Positions 23,078 to 33,900 of a stretch of DNA of 64,000 nt are shown here, piece by piece (the first letter of the stretch is position 1; each line of letters starts with the position of its first letter). Under the pieces are notes generated by a model, which saw only the letters and a program-made list of their open reading frames with translations, was not told where the DNA came from and ran no database searches. The stretch is from Anatilimnocola aggregata (GTDB lineage: Bacteria; Planctomycetota; Planctomycetia; Pirellulales; Pirellulaceae), in contig NZ_CP036274.1 of NCBI RefSeq assembly GCF_007747655.1, positions 6,634,001 through 6,698,000 of the forward strand. Direction: 5' to 3'. Both the position numbers and the translations under genes were made by a program.

Positions 23078-25576
23078 CTACTTCGCTGCTGGACCCGCAG
23101 AACTGCGTGCTTTCAATTCTTCTTTCAACTCGGCTTCTAACAACCGCAGATGTGCCGGTGCCGACAGATTCTTATTCACATCGGCGACGATCTCCAGGGC
23201 CTTCTCGGGCCAGCCGGTATCGCGATAGTAAATTGCCAGAGCATAGGCAGCGTTCGTCGAGCGAGGATCGAGCAGATAGGCCGTGAGCAGTGCGTGCGAA
23301 GCTTCTTTGCGCCAGCCTTGCGTATGCCTCGCAAAACCTAATTGCTGCTGCATGAGGGGTTCTTCAGGAACCAGACGAGCGTCGCGCTCGATCAGGCTTA
23401 GTTCATCCTGCCGCAATCGCTCCATTTCGAAATGCAACGAGGGAATCGGCCCGAGCGCTGCTTCCATCGCCGCTTTGTTGCCTTGCTGCGAAGCTTGCTG
23501 AGCCTGACTTTGTGCTTCGTCAATCAGGCGTTCAAGCAGCATTGCCAATTGCCCGCGCGGCCCGGTGACGCCAGGTTGCACGCGCATGGCGTTCTCATAA
23601 TGACGTTGGGCATCGGACAATCGCCCGCGACTTTCAGCTAACACGCCGAGCATCAAGTGCCCTTCCGCCCGATCGTTCACTAAACTGGCCGAAGCTTCGA
23701 ACTCGGCCAGTACTTCGCGCAGGCGGAGTAATTTATCGCCGCGCAGTTGTTCGTCGGGAATGCGGGCCAACACGCGCGCAGCTTCGGTGCGGACAAGTCT
23801 CGACGGATCGTCGAGCACCGGCACAAGCGCGCGGATAATGGTATCGTCGGATGCACCTTGCAGGGCAATGACCGCTGCCGCGCGTACCGAGGGATCTGAA
23901 TCCTTGAGCACGCTGACGAGTGCTTTGGTCACACCGGTATCGCTGCTTTCTTGTGGGTTCACGAACGAGCGAATCTCCATAATCGCCGTTGCCCGCGCGA
24001 TCGCGGGCTGTGTCGATTTCTCAATCATCGCCAGCAATTGCCGCTGCGCATCAACCGAATTCGTACGCGCGGCGTGCAATGCTTCGGCGAAGTGTGGCTC
24101 CTTCTTCCGCCTGCTGCCGTACCACTTATCGGCGTGTTCATCGGCCCAGCGGTCGATCCGAGTCAATTCGTTTTTCACTGCCGATTCGCCGCGTTGGCTC
24201 GCGCGAAGCCAATCGGCATAGCTTTTCAGATCAGGTCGCTCGCGCATTTTGACGGTCGCGGCATCGGTCTGCAAATGGCAGCCTGTGCAAGCGTTGCCGG
24301 TGCCAAGTTTCACGCTCAAATCGGGGCGCGGAATGCGAATGCTATGATCGCGGCGGGGGTCGACTTCCATGTACGTCGTCGATGGCATGTGACAGTCGAC
24401 ACACGAGGCTCCTGCCGAACCTTCCTTGTGATGATGGTGAGCAAAAGTGTCGTATTTAGCGGCTGGATGCTGATGGCAGTTCGTGCAGAGTTTATTCCCT
24501 TCGTACTTCAGCTTGGCGGAATGCGGGTTGTGACAATCCGAGCAGCGAATTCCCTTGTGGAACATCTTGCTTTGGATGAATGAACCGTATTCGTACACCT
24601 CGTCCTGAATCTGTCCGTCCGCGTGATAGATGTTCGTGTGCAGCAATTCATTGGCAAAGTAATCGTAGTAACCACAGCCCGCCTGATGACCGGGTTGTAC
24701 ACCGCGGCGGCGCGAGTGGCAGGTAGCGCACATTTCGACCTGCGGCCGATTGTCAGTCCCTTTCAACTTTGCCAGCGCAAAGCCCTGCTTGCGGTCCCAA
24801 AACGGAGACTTAGCCTTGGCCAGTTGCACGTGCAAGCTTCCCGGCCCGTGGCACGCTTCGCAGCTGACATCGATCTCGGAGAACGTGGTGTGATAGATAC
24901 CACTGGCGACGTCGTAGTTCTTTTGCAGATTGGTCGAGTGGCAATCGGCGCACATATGATTCCAGCACTGGGCAAAGCCGGTCCAGTGAAGCATATCACT
25001 TGGATCCAGCTTTTCCTTCACATCGGGGGGATCGAGATGGAACCACTTTTTCTGCAACGTGTCCCAACTGACACGCAACACTTGCAGACGGGCGATTTCA
25101 TTCTCCGGGAGGTCGTCAGGCCGATCGAACTCCACCATGTACTGCTGCAAGGGTGTCACGCCGAAGACATACTTGATCTCAAAGTCGGCCAGCTTGCCGT
25201 CGGGTCCTTCGGTATTGATGAAGTACAAGCCATCGCGGCGAAACATGCGGGACGTGATGCCATGGTGCGTCAGTTCGGAATCATTGAAATCCCCCAGCAC
25301 TGTTTCTGACGTCGCGCGGTCCATCGCCAGGTCGTGATGCGAACCGACAAACTGCTCGTGCTGGGGCTGGTGACATTCGATACACGACTGACGGCCGACG
25401 AACTTCGGCTGCGCACCTTCGGGCAGCCCGATCCACCAATCGGCAGCCAGCGCACCTCCAGCCATCACCACGATCGAGCCGATGAACAGCCAGATCCAAA
25501 ACGAGCGTGAAAGGGCCCGCCGCGGCGCAGTGGCTCGGGCAGTTGTTGATTCAGCGGCTCGCTGGCGACGACTCAT
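23078..25576 (-). CDS. Membrane-anchored octaheme cytochrome with HEAT and TPR repeats
   Basis: The 832-residue protein has a basic N-terminus and one membrane segment (about 27-45, 'FWIWLFIGSIVVMAGGALAA'). Eight CxxCH heme sites follow, beginning at C65, C209, C239, C283, C345, C364, C392 and C420. The heme part resembles the cytochrome c554/multiheme class ('GRQSCIECHQPQHEQF', 'CSDCHNPHSAKL', 'CTNCHQHP', 'CVDCHMPST'). Residues ~520-640 are HEAT-like repeats ('DPSVRAAAVIALQGASDDTI', 'PSRLVRTEAARVLARIP') and ~640-820 TPR-like ('AEGHLMLGVLAESRGRLSDA'). The hemes should lie outside the cytoplasmic membrane and carry electrons; the repeats probably bind partner proteins. It lies between the HD gene and a nucleoside hydrolase, neither of which suggests a pathway. 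Confidence 0.88.
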   Translation of the reverse strand: MSRRQRAAESTTARATAPRRALSRSFWIWLFIGSIVVMAGGALAADWWIGLPEGAQPKFVGRQSCIECHQPQHEQFVGSHHDLAMDRATSETVLGDFNDSELTHHGITSRMFRRDGLYFINTEGPDGKLADFEIKYVFGVTPLQQYMVEFDRPDDLPENEIARLQVLRVSWDTLQKKWFHLDPPDVKEKLDPSDMLHWTGFAQCWNHMCADCHSTNLQKNYDVASGIYHTTFSEIDVSCEACHGPGSLHVQLAKAKSPFWDRKQGFALAKLKGTDNRPQVEMCATCHSRRRGVQPGHQAGCGYYDYFANELLHTNIYHADGQIQDEVYEYGSFIQSKMFHKGIRCSDCHNPHSAKLKYEGNKLCTNCHQHPAAKYDTFAHHHHKEGSAGASCVDCHMPSTTYMEVDPRRDHSIRIPRPDLSVKLGTGNACTGCHLQTDAATVKMRERPDLKSYADWLRASQRGESAVKNELTRIDRWADEHADKWYGSRRKKEPHFAEALHAARTNSVDAQRQLLAMIEKSTQPAIARATAIMEIRSFVNPQESSDTGVTKALVSVLKDSDPSVRAAAVIALQGASDDTIIRALVPVLDDPSRLVRTEAARVLARIPDEQLRGDKLLRLREVLAEFEASASLVNDRAEGHLMLGVLAESRGRLSDAQRHYENAMRVQPGVTGPRGQLAMLLERLIDEAQSQAQQASQQGNKAAMEAALGPIPSLHFEMERLRQDELSLIERDARLVPEEPLMQQQLGFARHTQGWRKEASHALLTAYLLDPRSTNAAYALAIYYRDTGWPEKALEIVADVNKNLSAPAHLRLLEAELKEELKARSSAGPAAK

Positions 25577-25652
25577 GCGTTAGCTAACTGATTGGCAATG
25601 AATGGGGAGGAATCCGAACCATTCATTCTAATCACGAAACCAGCCCCGTCGA

Positions 25653-27665
25653 TTACTCGGCAGGGGTAAAGAGCAGGACATCGTCAATGCCGAAGACCAC
25701 GCCCGCCGGCGACGTGATTTGAATCTCGTCCACCTTGGTTCCCGTTGGGACTTTGAATTGCAGGAAAACCGTTTGAAAATCATCGGCCGGCAAACTCAAC
25801 ACCTGCGACGAGCCTTGCGTCTCTCCGCTCAGCAACAATTGAATCTTTAGCTCGGTGTTCGCCGGCGCTTGAAGTTTCAGCTGCAGCACTACCTTCTCAT
25901 CCAACTCTCGCTGGCCACGCAAGGAAAGAGAAATCTGGCTGCTGCCATCGGCCCGTGACAGCGAACGGGCAAACTTCCATTTCCGCGGCTTCGCGTATTC
26001 GACGATTTCGAAGGCTCCCTGCCATTCAACACCTTGCTTCCCCGTGTCGAACCAGCCCGTGTAGTGGATTCGCCGGGGAAACGGGCGAGATTCGCTTGCC
26101 GGTGCAGCTTCGTAGAGCGCGATGTTATCGATCAGCAACTCAGCGCGCGGGTCGACATAAAACTGGATGTCATCAATCCGCTCATCAACCGCGAGCGGGC
26201 CGCCGGTACCATCCGGGCGACGCATGGCCGTCATATCGACACAGCCTGTTTGCCACTTGTCTTGCTGGAGCCCCTGCAATGACAAATAGCGATGGTAGCC
26301 GTTGGTCAGGCTGTAAAGTTGAATGCGGAGCGTATCGGTCCCAGACAATTTGTATTGGAATCGCAATCTGGTATTCGGCCCCATCGGCGGACCAGGAACC
26401 GGATTGAAGATGACGGCGCGGTACATCGCCTTCGTATCGCCCTGCCGATCATCGAAATCCTGCGTGAGAACCGCGCGGCAAACTCGTTGGCCAAGTTTTG
26501 CTTCTGATTCTGCCCTTTCAACCTTGCCGCACATCCACCAGCGCTTCTCAATGTCCGTTTCGTAGTTTTCGAAAGTGTGAATCTGCGCCGGGAAACTACC
26601 GACTTCGATCATGGTCGATAAGTTCGCCACAGGGCGAGGCAGGACTCGTTCGCCGGTTTTGGTGATGCGGTCGACATACCACTGCAAGAACGCGGGGATA
26701 TCTATCTGGCTGGCGACTGTAACTTCGTGGCCGTCCGCTGCACGAGTTGTTAGTCCACTAGTTGTCACTTTCAATTTCATGGGTCTGACGATTACGGTTG
26801 GTTGAGAAAATGTCGCTGCGATCGCAACGGGATCGAAAAGAATCGGTGTATCATCGTTCCACAGTTCGTAAAGGTTCTGCAATTGCCAGGTGAGTGGCGT
26901 TTGCGCGGCGAAGAGTTCCGTTCGCAGTTCTTTGGTGAGTGCCAGGTTAGCCGTCACATCGAGCGGCACGAGCGTGAGCGGAATTGAGGACGCAAACACT
27001 TGCTGGGCAGCGGCAATATCGGTCTTGAGGTTCCATTCTGGTTCGGGCCGCTTGCTGCCGTCGTAGCCTATATCGATCGCGCCACCCATGATCACGATCC
27101 GCTTGATGCGTTTGGCGGCAGTCGGCTCGTCTTTCAACAACCGCGCAACGTTTGTCAGTGGACCAAGGGCGATGATGGTGACATCGTCGCGCTCTTTCAG
27201 GAGTTTTGCCATTAACTCCACCGCAGACTCTTTCGCCGGCTTCATCGTCCGGTTGTAAATGGCCGCGGGATGACGCCGGTACTGAATCTGGTTGTCGATG
27301 GGAGTTTTGTGCTGGGGTTCTGCGCCCGCAGCGACGGGAATTGGCTTGGCTCCCACTTGCGTGAGAAAGCGGCAAGTGAGCCAGGCTCGATGATCGTCCC
27401 GATCCTTGCTCTGACCAACAAACCGGTCGTATTCATTGCCGCCGCCGACGGTGGTAATGCCAAGAATTTCTAATTCCGGCGACACAATCGCCAGCCCCAG
27501 CGCAAAGGCATCGTCGATGGCACCACCAATGTCGGTATCGATAATGACCGGAATCGGTTCAGAGCTCGCAGCCTTCGCCGGTGCGACCGCCTGAGCGACG
27601 GTGAAATTTTCACTGCTTGTAACAAGCACCAAACTGGCGAGTAATCGAGTCAACGGCAACTTCAT
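25653..27665 (-). CDS. Exported nucleoside hydrolase with C-terminal extension
   Basis: Residues ~37-340 are an inosine/uridine-preferring nucleoside hydrolase, which splits ribonucleosides into base and ribose. The calcium-binding DxDxxxxxDD motif is D43, D45, D51 and D52 in 'IIDTDIGGAIDDAF'; 'ALGPLTNVARLL', 'IVIMGGA' and 'LFDPVAIAATF' are further family motifs. A signal peptide precedes it, so it acts outside the cytoplasm. The last ~330 residues are not part of the enzyme: two beta-rich segments ('RLRFQYKLSGTDTLRIQLYS', 'IDDIQFYVDPRAELLIDNIA', 'ISLSLRGQRELDEKVVLQLK') look like carbohydrate-binding-type jelly rolls. At 670 residues it is twice the family's usual length. GGAG lies eight bases before the ATG. 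Confidence 0.85.
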   Translation of the reverse strand: MKLPLTRLLASLVLVTSSENFTVAQAVAPAKAASSEPIPVIIDTDIGGAIDDAFALGLAIVSPELEILGITTVGGGNEYDRFVGQSKDRDDHRAWLTCRFLTQVGAKPIPVAAGAEPQHKTPIDNQIQYRRHPAAIYNRTMKPAKESAVELMAKLLKERDDVTIIALGPLTNVARLLKDEPTAAKRIKRIVIMGGAIDIGYDGSKRPEPEWNLKTDIAAAQQVFASSIPLTLVPLDVTANLALTKELRTELFAAQTPLTWQLQNLYELWNDDTPILFDPVAIAATFSQPTVIVRPMKLKVTTSGLTTRAADGHEVTVASQIDIPAFLQWYVDRITKTGERVLPRPVANLSTMIEVGSFPAQIHTFENYETDIEKRWWMCGKVERAESEAKLGQRVCRAVLTQDFDDRQGDTKAMYRAVIFNPVPGPPMGPNTRLRFQYKLSGTDTLRIQLYSLTNGYHRYLSLQGLQQDKWQTGCVDMTAMRRPDGTGGPLAVDERIDDIQFYVDPRAELLIDNIALYEAAPASESRPFPRRIHYTGWFDTGKQGVEWQGAFEIVEYAKPRKWKFARSLSRADGSSQISLSLRGQRELDEKVVLQLKLQAPANTELKIQLLLSGETQGSSQVLSLPADDFQTVFLQFKVPTGTKVDEIQITSPAGVVFGIDDVLLFTPAE

Positions 27666-27937
27666 GGAGAGGCTCCAGGTTTGTGTTGCCCTGATGATAC
27701 GAGTTGGCGGGCATCCTGGCGAATAAAACGGATCACTGAGTTGGCCGGCTAGATTCCAAGAAACGGCACCCCGCCCCCACGTCGTCTTACTTCCGATTCA
27801 CAGATTTCGCGAGCCGAATCCGGCATTCATTCCATCAGCGAGTAGACTTGTACCACCGGCCGACGTTTGCGGCGATCAAACGTAAGTGCTGGCGAACTAA
27901 TCACTTGGCAAGATCACTGCCACACAGGAAGATGACC

Positions 27938-30900
27938 ATGCGTAGGGCGTTGCGACAAACATTGGCGGCGGTAGGAGTATGTTGCCTTATGTCTCTCTGG
28001 GGTGCCGCACAGGGCGGTGAGATCGATTTTCGCGAAGATTTCGCGCTGGCTCGCGATCGCACCAAGGCGTTGGCCCAGCTGATACCTGGCACGGAAGAAT
28101 ACTACTACTATCACGCTTTGTACTACCTCGCGACCGAGCAGTTCGAGAAGGTCGACCAATTGCTGCCCCCGTGGGTGCAGAGGCACGGAGAAACCGGCCG
28201 TGTTTGGGAAATTCGGACGCGCCAGCACTTGCTGACCTATGATAAGAATCCGGACAAAACTCTTTCTTACCTGCGCAATCGTATTGGCTTGAATTTTCCG
28301 CACCAGCGCGAAGTGCTCGGGGCCGAACCGAACCTGCCGACCGCCCTGGATGCCGCGGCAATCTCGCGCCAGCAATTCATCGCTCGGGCTAAGCCCTACT
28401 CGAACGATAACTTGGAGCAGTACGAAGAAACGGCCCTCGACTGGCTGCTGGTGAGCGAACTCAATCCGCTGCAACGCCGCAGCCTGCTCGCACGCTTGCA
28501 GCGGCCCGATCATCCGAACCTGCCGAAGGTAATCGTCGACGACTTGAACCATGAAAACTCAGGGGGTTTCGGCTCGCTGAATATTCACAACCAGTTGCTT
28601 CTCGCGCAACTCGATGAAGTCGTCAAGCTGAAGCCAGATGTATTGAATCATCAGCGCTTCGTGGCGGCCTATATCACCCGCTTGCAACCAACAGCTGAAG
28701 AAGATCTGCGGCACGACCCCAAGGTGCTCGAAGCTTACCTCGACCGTTTGACGGCCTTTGCCGATCGTCTGTCACCTGTACACAACAGTTTGAAGTCGCA
28801 CGTGCTTTATCACCGCCTGGTGCTCGATCGCCAGCGGGGCATCTACGACAAGGCCCGCTTTATGGCCTATATCAAACTGCCACGTCACGTGGGCTATATA
28901 TCGCGGGCCATGCAAGAGTCGCAGGCCTATCGTCAGTTTCCGAGCGACTTGAACAACAACTATGGCGGCGTCACCTTGTTGCCACCTATCGGCAACGACG
29001 AGCAACTGGTGCGTTCATACTTGATGCACTTCCTCCGCGATGCTGCCGATGCGAAGGAGTTCGAACCGTACATCAACGATCTTTACCTCCGCCAACTGCT
29101 AGCCGAAGTGAAAATCGTCAATGGCTTGGGTGATGCAGAGAAGTGGGCCTCACTCATCGCACCCGAGCAGTTCAAGCAATTGAAGGATCGGGTCGATATC
29201 GACTTTGCGTTCACGAATCAGACCAGCTTCACGGCCGATGAACCGGTCAAGCTTGACCTGTTCGTCAAGAACACCGGCACGCTGATTGTGAAGGTCTTCG
29301 AACTGAACACGAAAAACTTCTATCGCACGCAGCTCCGCGAAGTCGACACCGATATCAACCTTGATGGGCTCGTGGCGAATCACGAACAGACATACACGCT
29401 GACCGAAGCCCCGCTGCTGCGAGTTGCCAAAAAGTTCGATTTTCCGCAACTCGCGCGGCCCGGCGTCTATGTGATCGACTTCATCGGCAATGGCCGCAGC
29501 AGCCGAGCGCTGGTGCGAAAAGGCAACTTGCGACAAGTAGTTCGCACCACCTCTGCTGGGCAGGACTTCACCGTTCTCGACGACCAGAACAAGGTCGTGA
29601 ATGATGCTTCGATTTTCCTCGGTGGCCACGAATACACAGCCGCCTCAGATGGGACGATTAACGTCCCGTTCAGCACTCAACCGGGTCGCAAGCCCATCGT
29701 CATCTCGGCACCAATCATGAGCGAAAAGGGTGTAACAACCGAATACTCTTCGCTGTCGCACTTCGTGCACGAAGCCGAGAATTACGGCCTGACTGGGGCC
29801 TTTTATGTCGACCGCGAATCGCTCCTCAAACGCAAGTCGGCCAAGGTGCTGGTCCGCGCGTCGCTCGCCATCAATGGTACTCCCGTTTCCCTGAATTTAC
29901 TGGAAGAAGTGAGGTTGCAAATCACTTCAACCGATCTCGATGGCGTCGGTTCGACGCAAGAGATCAGTGATTTTAAGCTGTACGAAGACCGCGAATCGGA
30001 ACACGAGTTCCAAGTTCCAGCGCGACTGGCCACGATTACTTTTCGACTCAGCGCGAAAGTGCAGCAGGTCAGCGTCGGAAGTCAAAAGATCGACCTCTCG
30101 ACCAACCACAGCTTCTCGCTGAACGGCATCGACCGGACCGAAAAAGTCGAAGACCTCCATCTGCTTCGCAGTGCCAGTGGTTTTGTGCTCGAACTCCGCG
30201 GCAAGACCGGCGAAGCCCGCATCTCGCGCCCCATCTCGCTGAGTTTGAAGCATCGCGACTTCCGTCAACCGCTGCACGTCACGCTGAAGTCCGATCCTGA
30301 AGGGCGAATCAAGCTGGGCGAGTTGAACGACATTGCCCATATCACGGCGAATGGCCCGGAAGGTACTTCGCATACTTGGCATCTGCGATTGGATGCCCAC
30401 ACCTATCCGCAGACCTTGAATGCCAGAACTGGCGATGTGATCTCGCTCCCCTATCTGCCGCGCGTAGGCGATTTGACTGCAGCAGACGCCGATCTTCCGG
30501 CAGAAGACTTACGGAAAGAGATTTCGGTGCTTGAACTGCGCGGGGACTCATTCACCATCGATCGCTTTGAAAACGTGACCATCAAAGACGGCCTGCTCAC
30601 GATTGCGAAGTTGCCGGCCGGCGATTTCGATCTTTATCTCAAGACCTATCAACGTCGCATCCGAATTCGTGTGAGCGATGGCGCCCAAGCAGGCCGCTAT
30701 GTGCTTGGTCGGTGGCGTCAGTTGGAGACCAAGCCGCTTAAGCCGGTGCAGATCGAGACGGCGGTATTTGCACCAGAGCCAGCCAAAGGAAAAGACAAGC
30801 CAGCTGGCGAAAAACTGGTCATTCAGTTGAGTAATGTCAGCAAGTTCACACGTGTTCACTTGTTCGCCACCCGGTACGTACCCGAGTACAGCGTCTTCGA

Positions 30901-33900
30901 TCAATTGTCGCGAGTGCGCGATGCCGAGCCTTATGTTTTTCGGCAAACACCGGCACAGTCGGTCTACTTGACGGGCCGGAACATTGGCGATGAGTACCGC
31001 TACATCATTGATCGCAGATACGCGGCGAAGTTCCCCGGCAACATGCTGGATCGGCCTTCACTCCTACTCAATCCCTGGGCCGTTCGCACGACCGAAACGG
31101 GCGAACAACTGGCCGAAGGTGGCGATGCGTTCCGAGCCGAGGGTCAAGGTGGCAATGCCGCGGCGGCTCGACCTGCCGAATCAGCTCCAGATCAACACGG
31201 CGGAGATAACAACTTCGCCAATCTCGATTTTCTCTCGCAGGCCTCGGCGGTTCTCGTCAATCTAACGCCAAACGATAAAGGCGTAGTCGAAGTCGACCGC
31301 GTCGCGCTCGGAAGTCATCAACAGCTGCATATCGTGGCTGTCGATCCGGCTAACACGACGTATCGTCAATTAGAATTGCCCGAAGTCAAAATGGACTTTG
31401 TCGATCTGCGGTTGATCAACGGCCTCGCTCCGAAGGGGCACTTCACGCAGCAGAAGCAAATCACCGTGGTCGCGGCCGGGCAGACGTTCACTTTACACGA
31501 CATCACGACCAGCAAGTTCGAAGCTTACGACAGCCTGGCCCGAGTCTATTCGCTCTACACTACGCTCAGCCATGATCCGAAGCTGGCCGAGTTCGCCTTT
31601 ATTTTGAATTGGCCCAAGCTCAAGACCGAAGAGAAGCGGACGTTCTACAGCAAGTACGCCAGCCACGAACTGAGTTTCTTCTTGTTCAAGAAAGATCCCC
31701 AGTTCTTCAAGGAAGTAATTGTTCCCTATCTGGCCAACAAAAAAGACAAGACGTTCGTCGACAACTTCCTGCTCGAGAACAACCTCGACGAGTACCTGTT
31801 GCCGTGGAACTACGGTCAGTTGAACACGGTCGAGCGAATTCTGCTGGCGCAGCGAGTCAAAGATGAACGGGCCAACACAAATCGCTTTATCACCGAGGCC
31901 TATTCACTGTTGCCGCCGAGCATCGACAACTTCATTCGCCTGTTCGATACGGCAGTGCAAGGGAGTGCGCTCGACTCCAACGATTCTCTTGGCCTACTGG
32001 AAGCCAAGCGGGAAGCGCTGTCGACCAATGGGGCCAACCGGTTCTTTGGTGGGATTGCTCCAGCCGCTCCTCCTGCGCCAATGAGTGCCATGCCTGCCGC
32101 CGACAGACCGATGATCGCGCAATCCTTGGCCCGCAAGGCTGGAGAGGTCGACAAGTTGCAGCGCGATGCGCAGGCCTCTGCGAAGAAATCGGAGGCCCGC
32201 GATGGCCGCTCACTCCGTTACAAGCAGAATGCGCTCGCCGACGAGAAGGCGGTCGCGGATCAACTCAAGGATGTCGAACTAGAGTTTCATGATGCCAACG
32301 GCGAGCAAGCCAAGCGGCGGGCCGCAGTTCGGCAATTGTTCCGCCAACTCGAAAAGACGATGGAATGGGCGGAAAACAATTACCACCACCTGACCATCGA
32401 TCAACAGAACACACTCCTGGTGACCGTGAACGCACTTTGGAAAGACTTCGCGGCACACGACCCGGCTGGCGCGTTCTACACACGCAACGTCGCTGAAGGG
32501 GCCAGGAATTTTCCCGAGATGATGTTCGCCCTTTCGGTTCTCGATCTTCCCTTCGAATCTCCCAAGCATGAAACGAAGTTCGATGGCTCGAAAATGACGC
32601 TGGTGCCCGGTGGCCCGCTTGTGGTCTTCCACGAAGAAATTCGCCCTGCTCCCGCTGCTGATGGCACGAACAAGGTTCTCGTCAGCCAGAATTTCTATCG
32701 CCACGGCGATCGGCATCGCCAAGAGAATGGAGAGCAAGTCGACAAGTTTGTCTCGGAAGAATTCCTGGTGCACACCGTCTATGGTTGCCAGATTGTTGTC
32801 ACCAATCCAACTTCTGCCCGGCAGAAACTGAACCTGCTCACGCAGATTCCGCAGGGTGCCATTCCCGTTCTGAATAGTCACGTGACCAGAACCATTCACT
32901 TGCAACTCGAGCCGTACCACACGCAAACGCTCGATTACTATTTCTACTTCCCGACCGCTGGCCGCTTTCCGCAGTTCCCTGTGCACGTGGCCAAGAACGA
33001 AACGCTCATCGCGTCACCGGAGCCGTTCTTATTCAGCGTGGTCGATAAGCCGAGCAAGATCGACACTGAATCGTGGGACTACATCTCGCAGCACGGCACC
33101 GATGAGCAAGTCCTCGCCTTTCTCGATAAGAACAACCTGCAGAGTATCAACCTGGAGCGAATCGCCTGGCGGATGAAAGACGCCAAGATGTTCACCGCGG
33201 TTACTCAAAAACTTGCCCTGCACCACGTCTATGTGAATACCCTTTGGTCGTATTCGCTGTTGCACAATGTTCCCGCAGCTGCCAAAGAGTTCTTACAACA
33301 TACCGATAAGATCGTCAATGAATGCGGTGGCCGGCTGACGAGCAGTTTGCTGGTGATCGACCCGATCAAGCGCCGCACACTCGAACATCTCGAGTACAAG
33401 CCGCTGGTGAATGCTCGCGCCCATGCCCTGGGCAAGCGGCGGCAGATTGTGAACGATCGATTCTTCGAACAGTATCATCGCTATCTCAAAGATTTGACCT
33501 ATACCCGCGACTTGAACGACGAAGATCTGCTCGCAGTGACGTATTACCAGTTGCTGCAAGATCGAATCGAAGAATCGCTGGCCATGTTCGATCGCGTAAA
33601 TCCCGCGAAGCTCGAAATGAAGATGCAATATGACTATTGCACCGCTTATCTCGGCTTCTTCACGGGCGAACTGGCCGAATCCCGCGCCATCGCGCTAAAG
33701 TATGCCAATCATCCTGTCGATCGGTGGCGGAACACCTTCGCGACCGTTGTGCAGCAGTTGGACGAAGCGGAAGGCAAGGGCTCCCGGGCCGTCGATCCAG
33801 AAGATCGTACCCAGCAACAAGGGACCCTGGCAGCGACCGAGCCGAGCTTCGATTTCCTCGTCGAAGCGAAGCAATTGAGAATCGACCAGCAGAATCTGAA

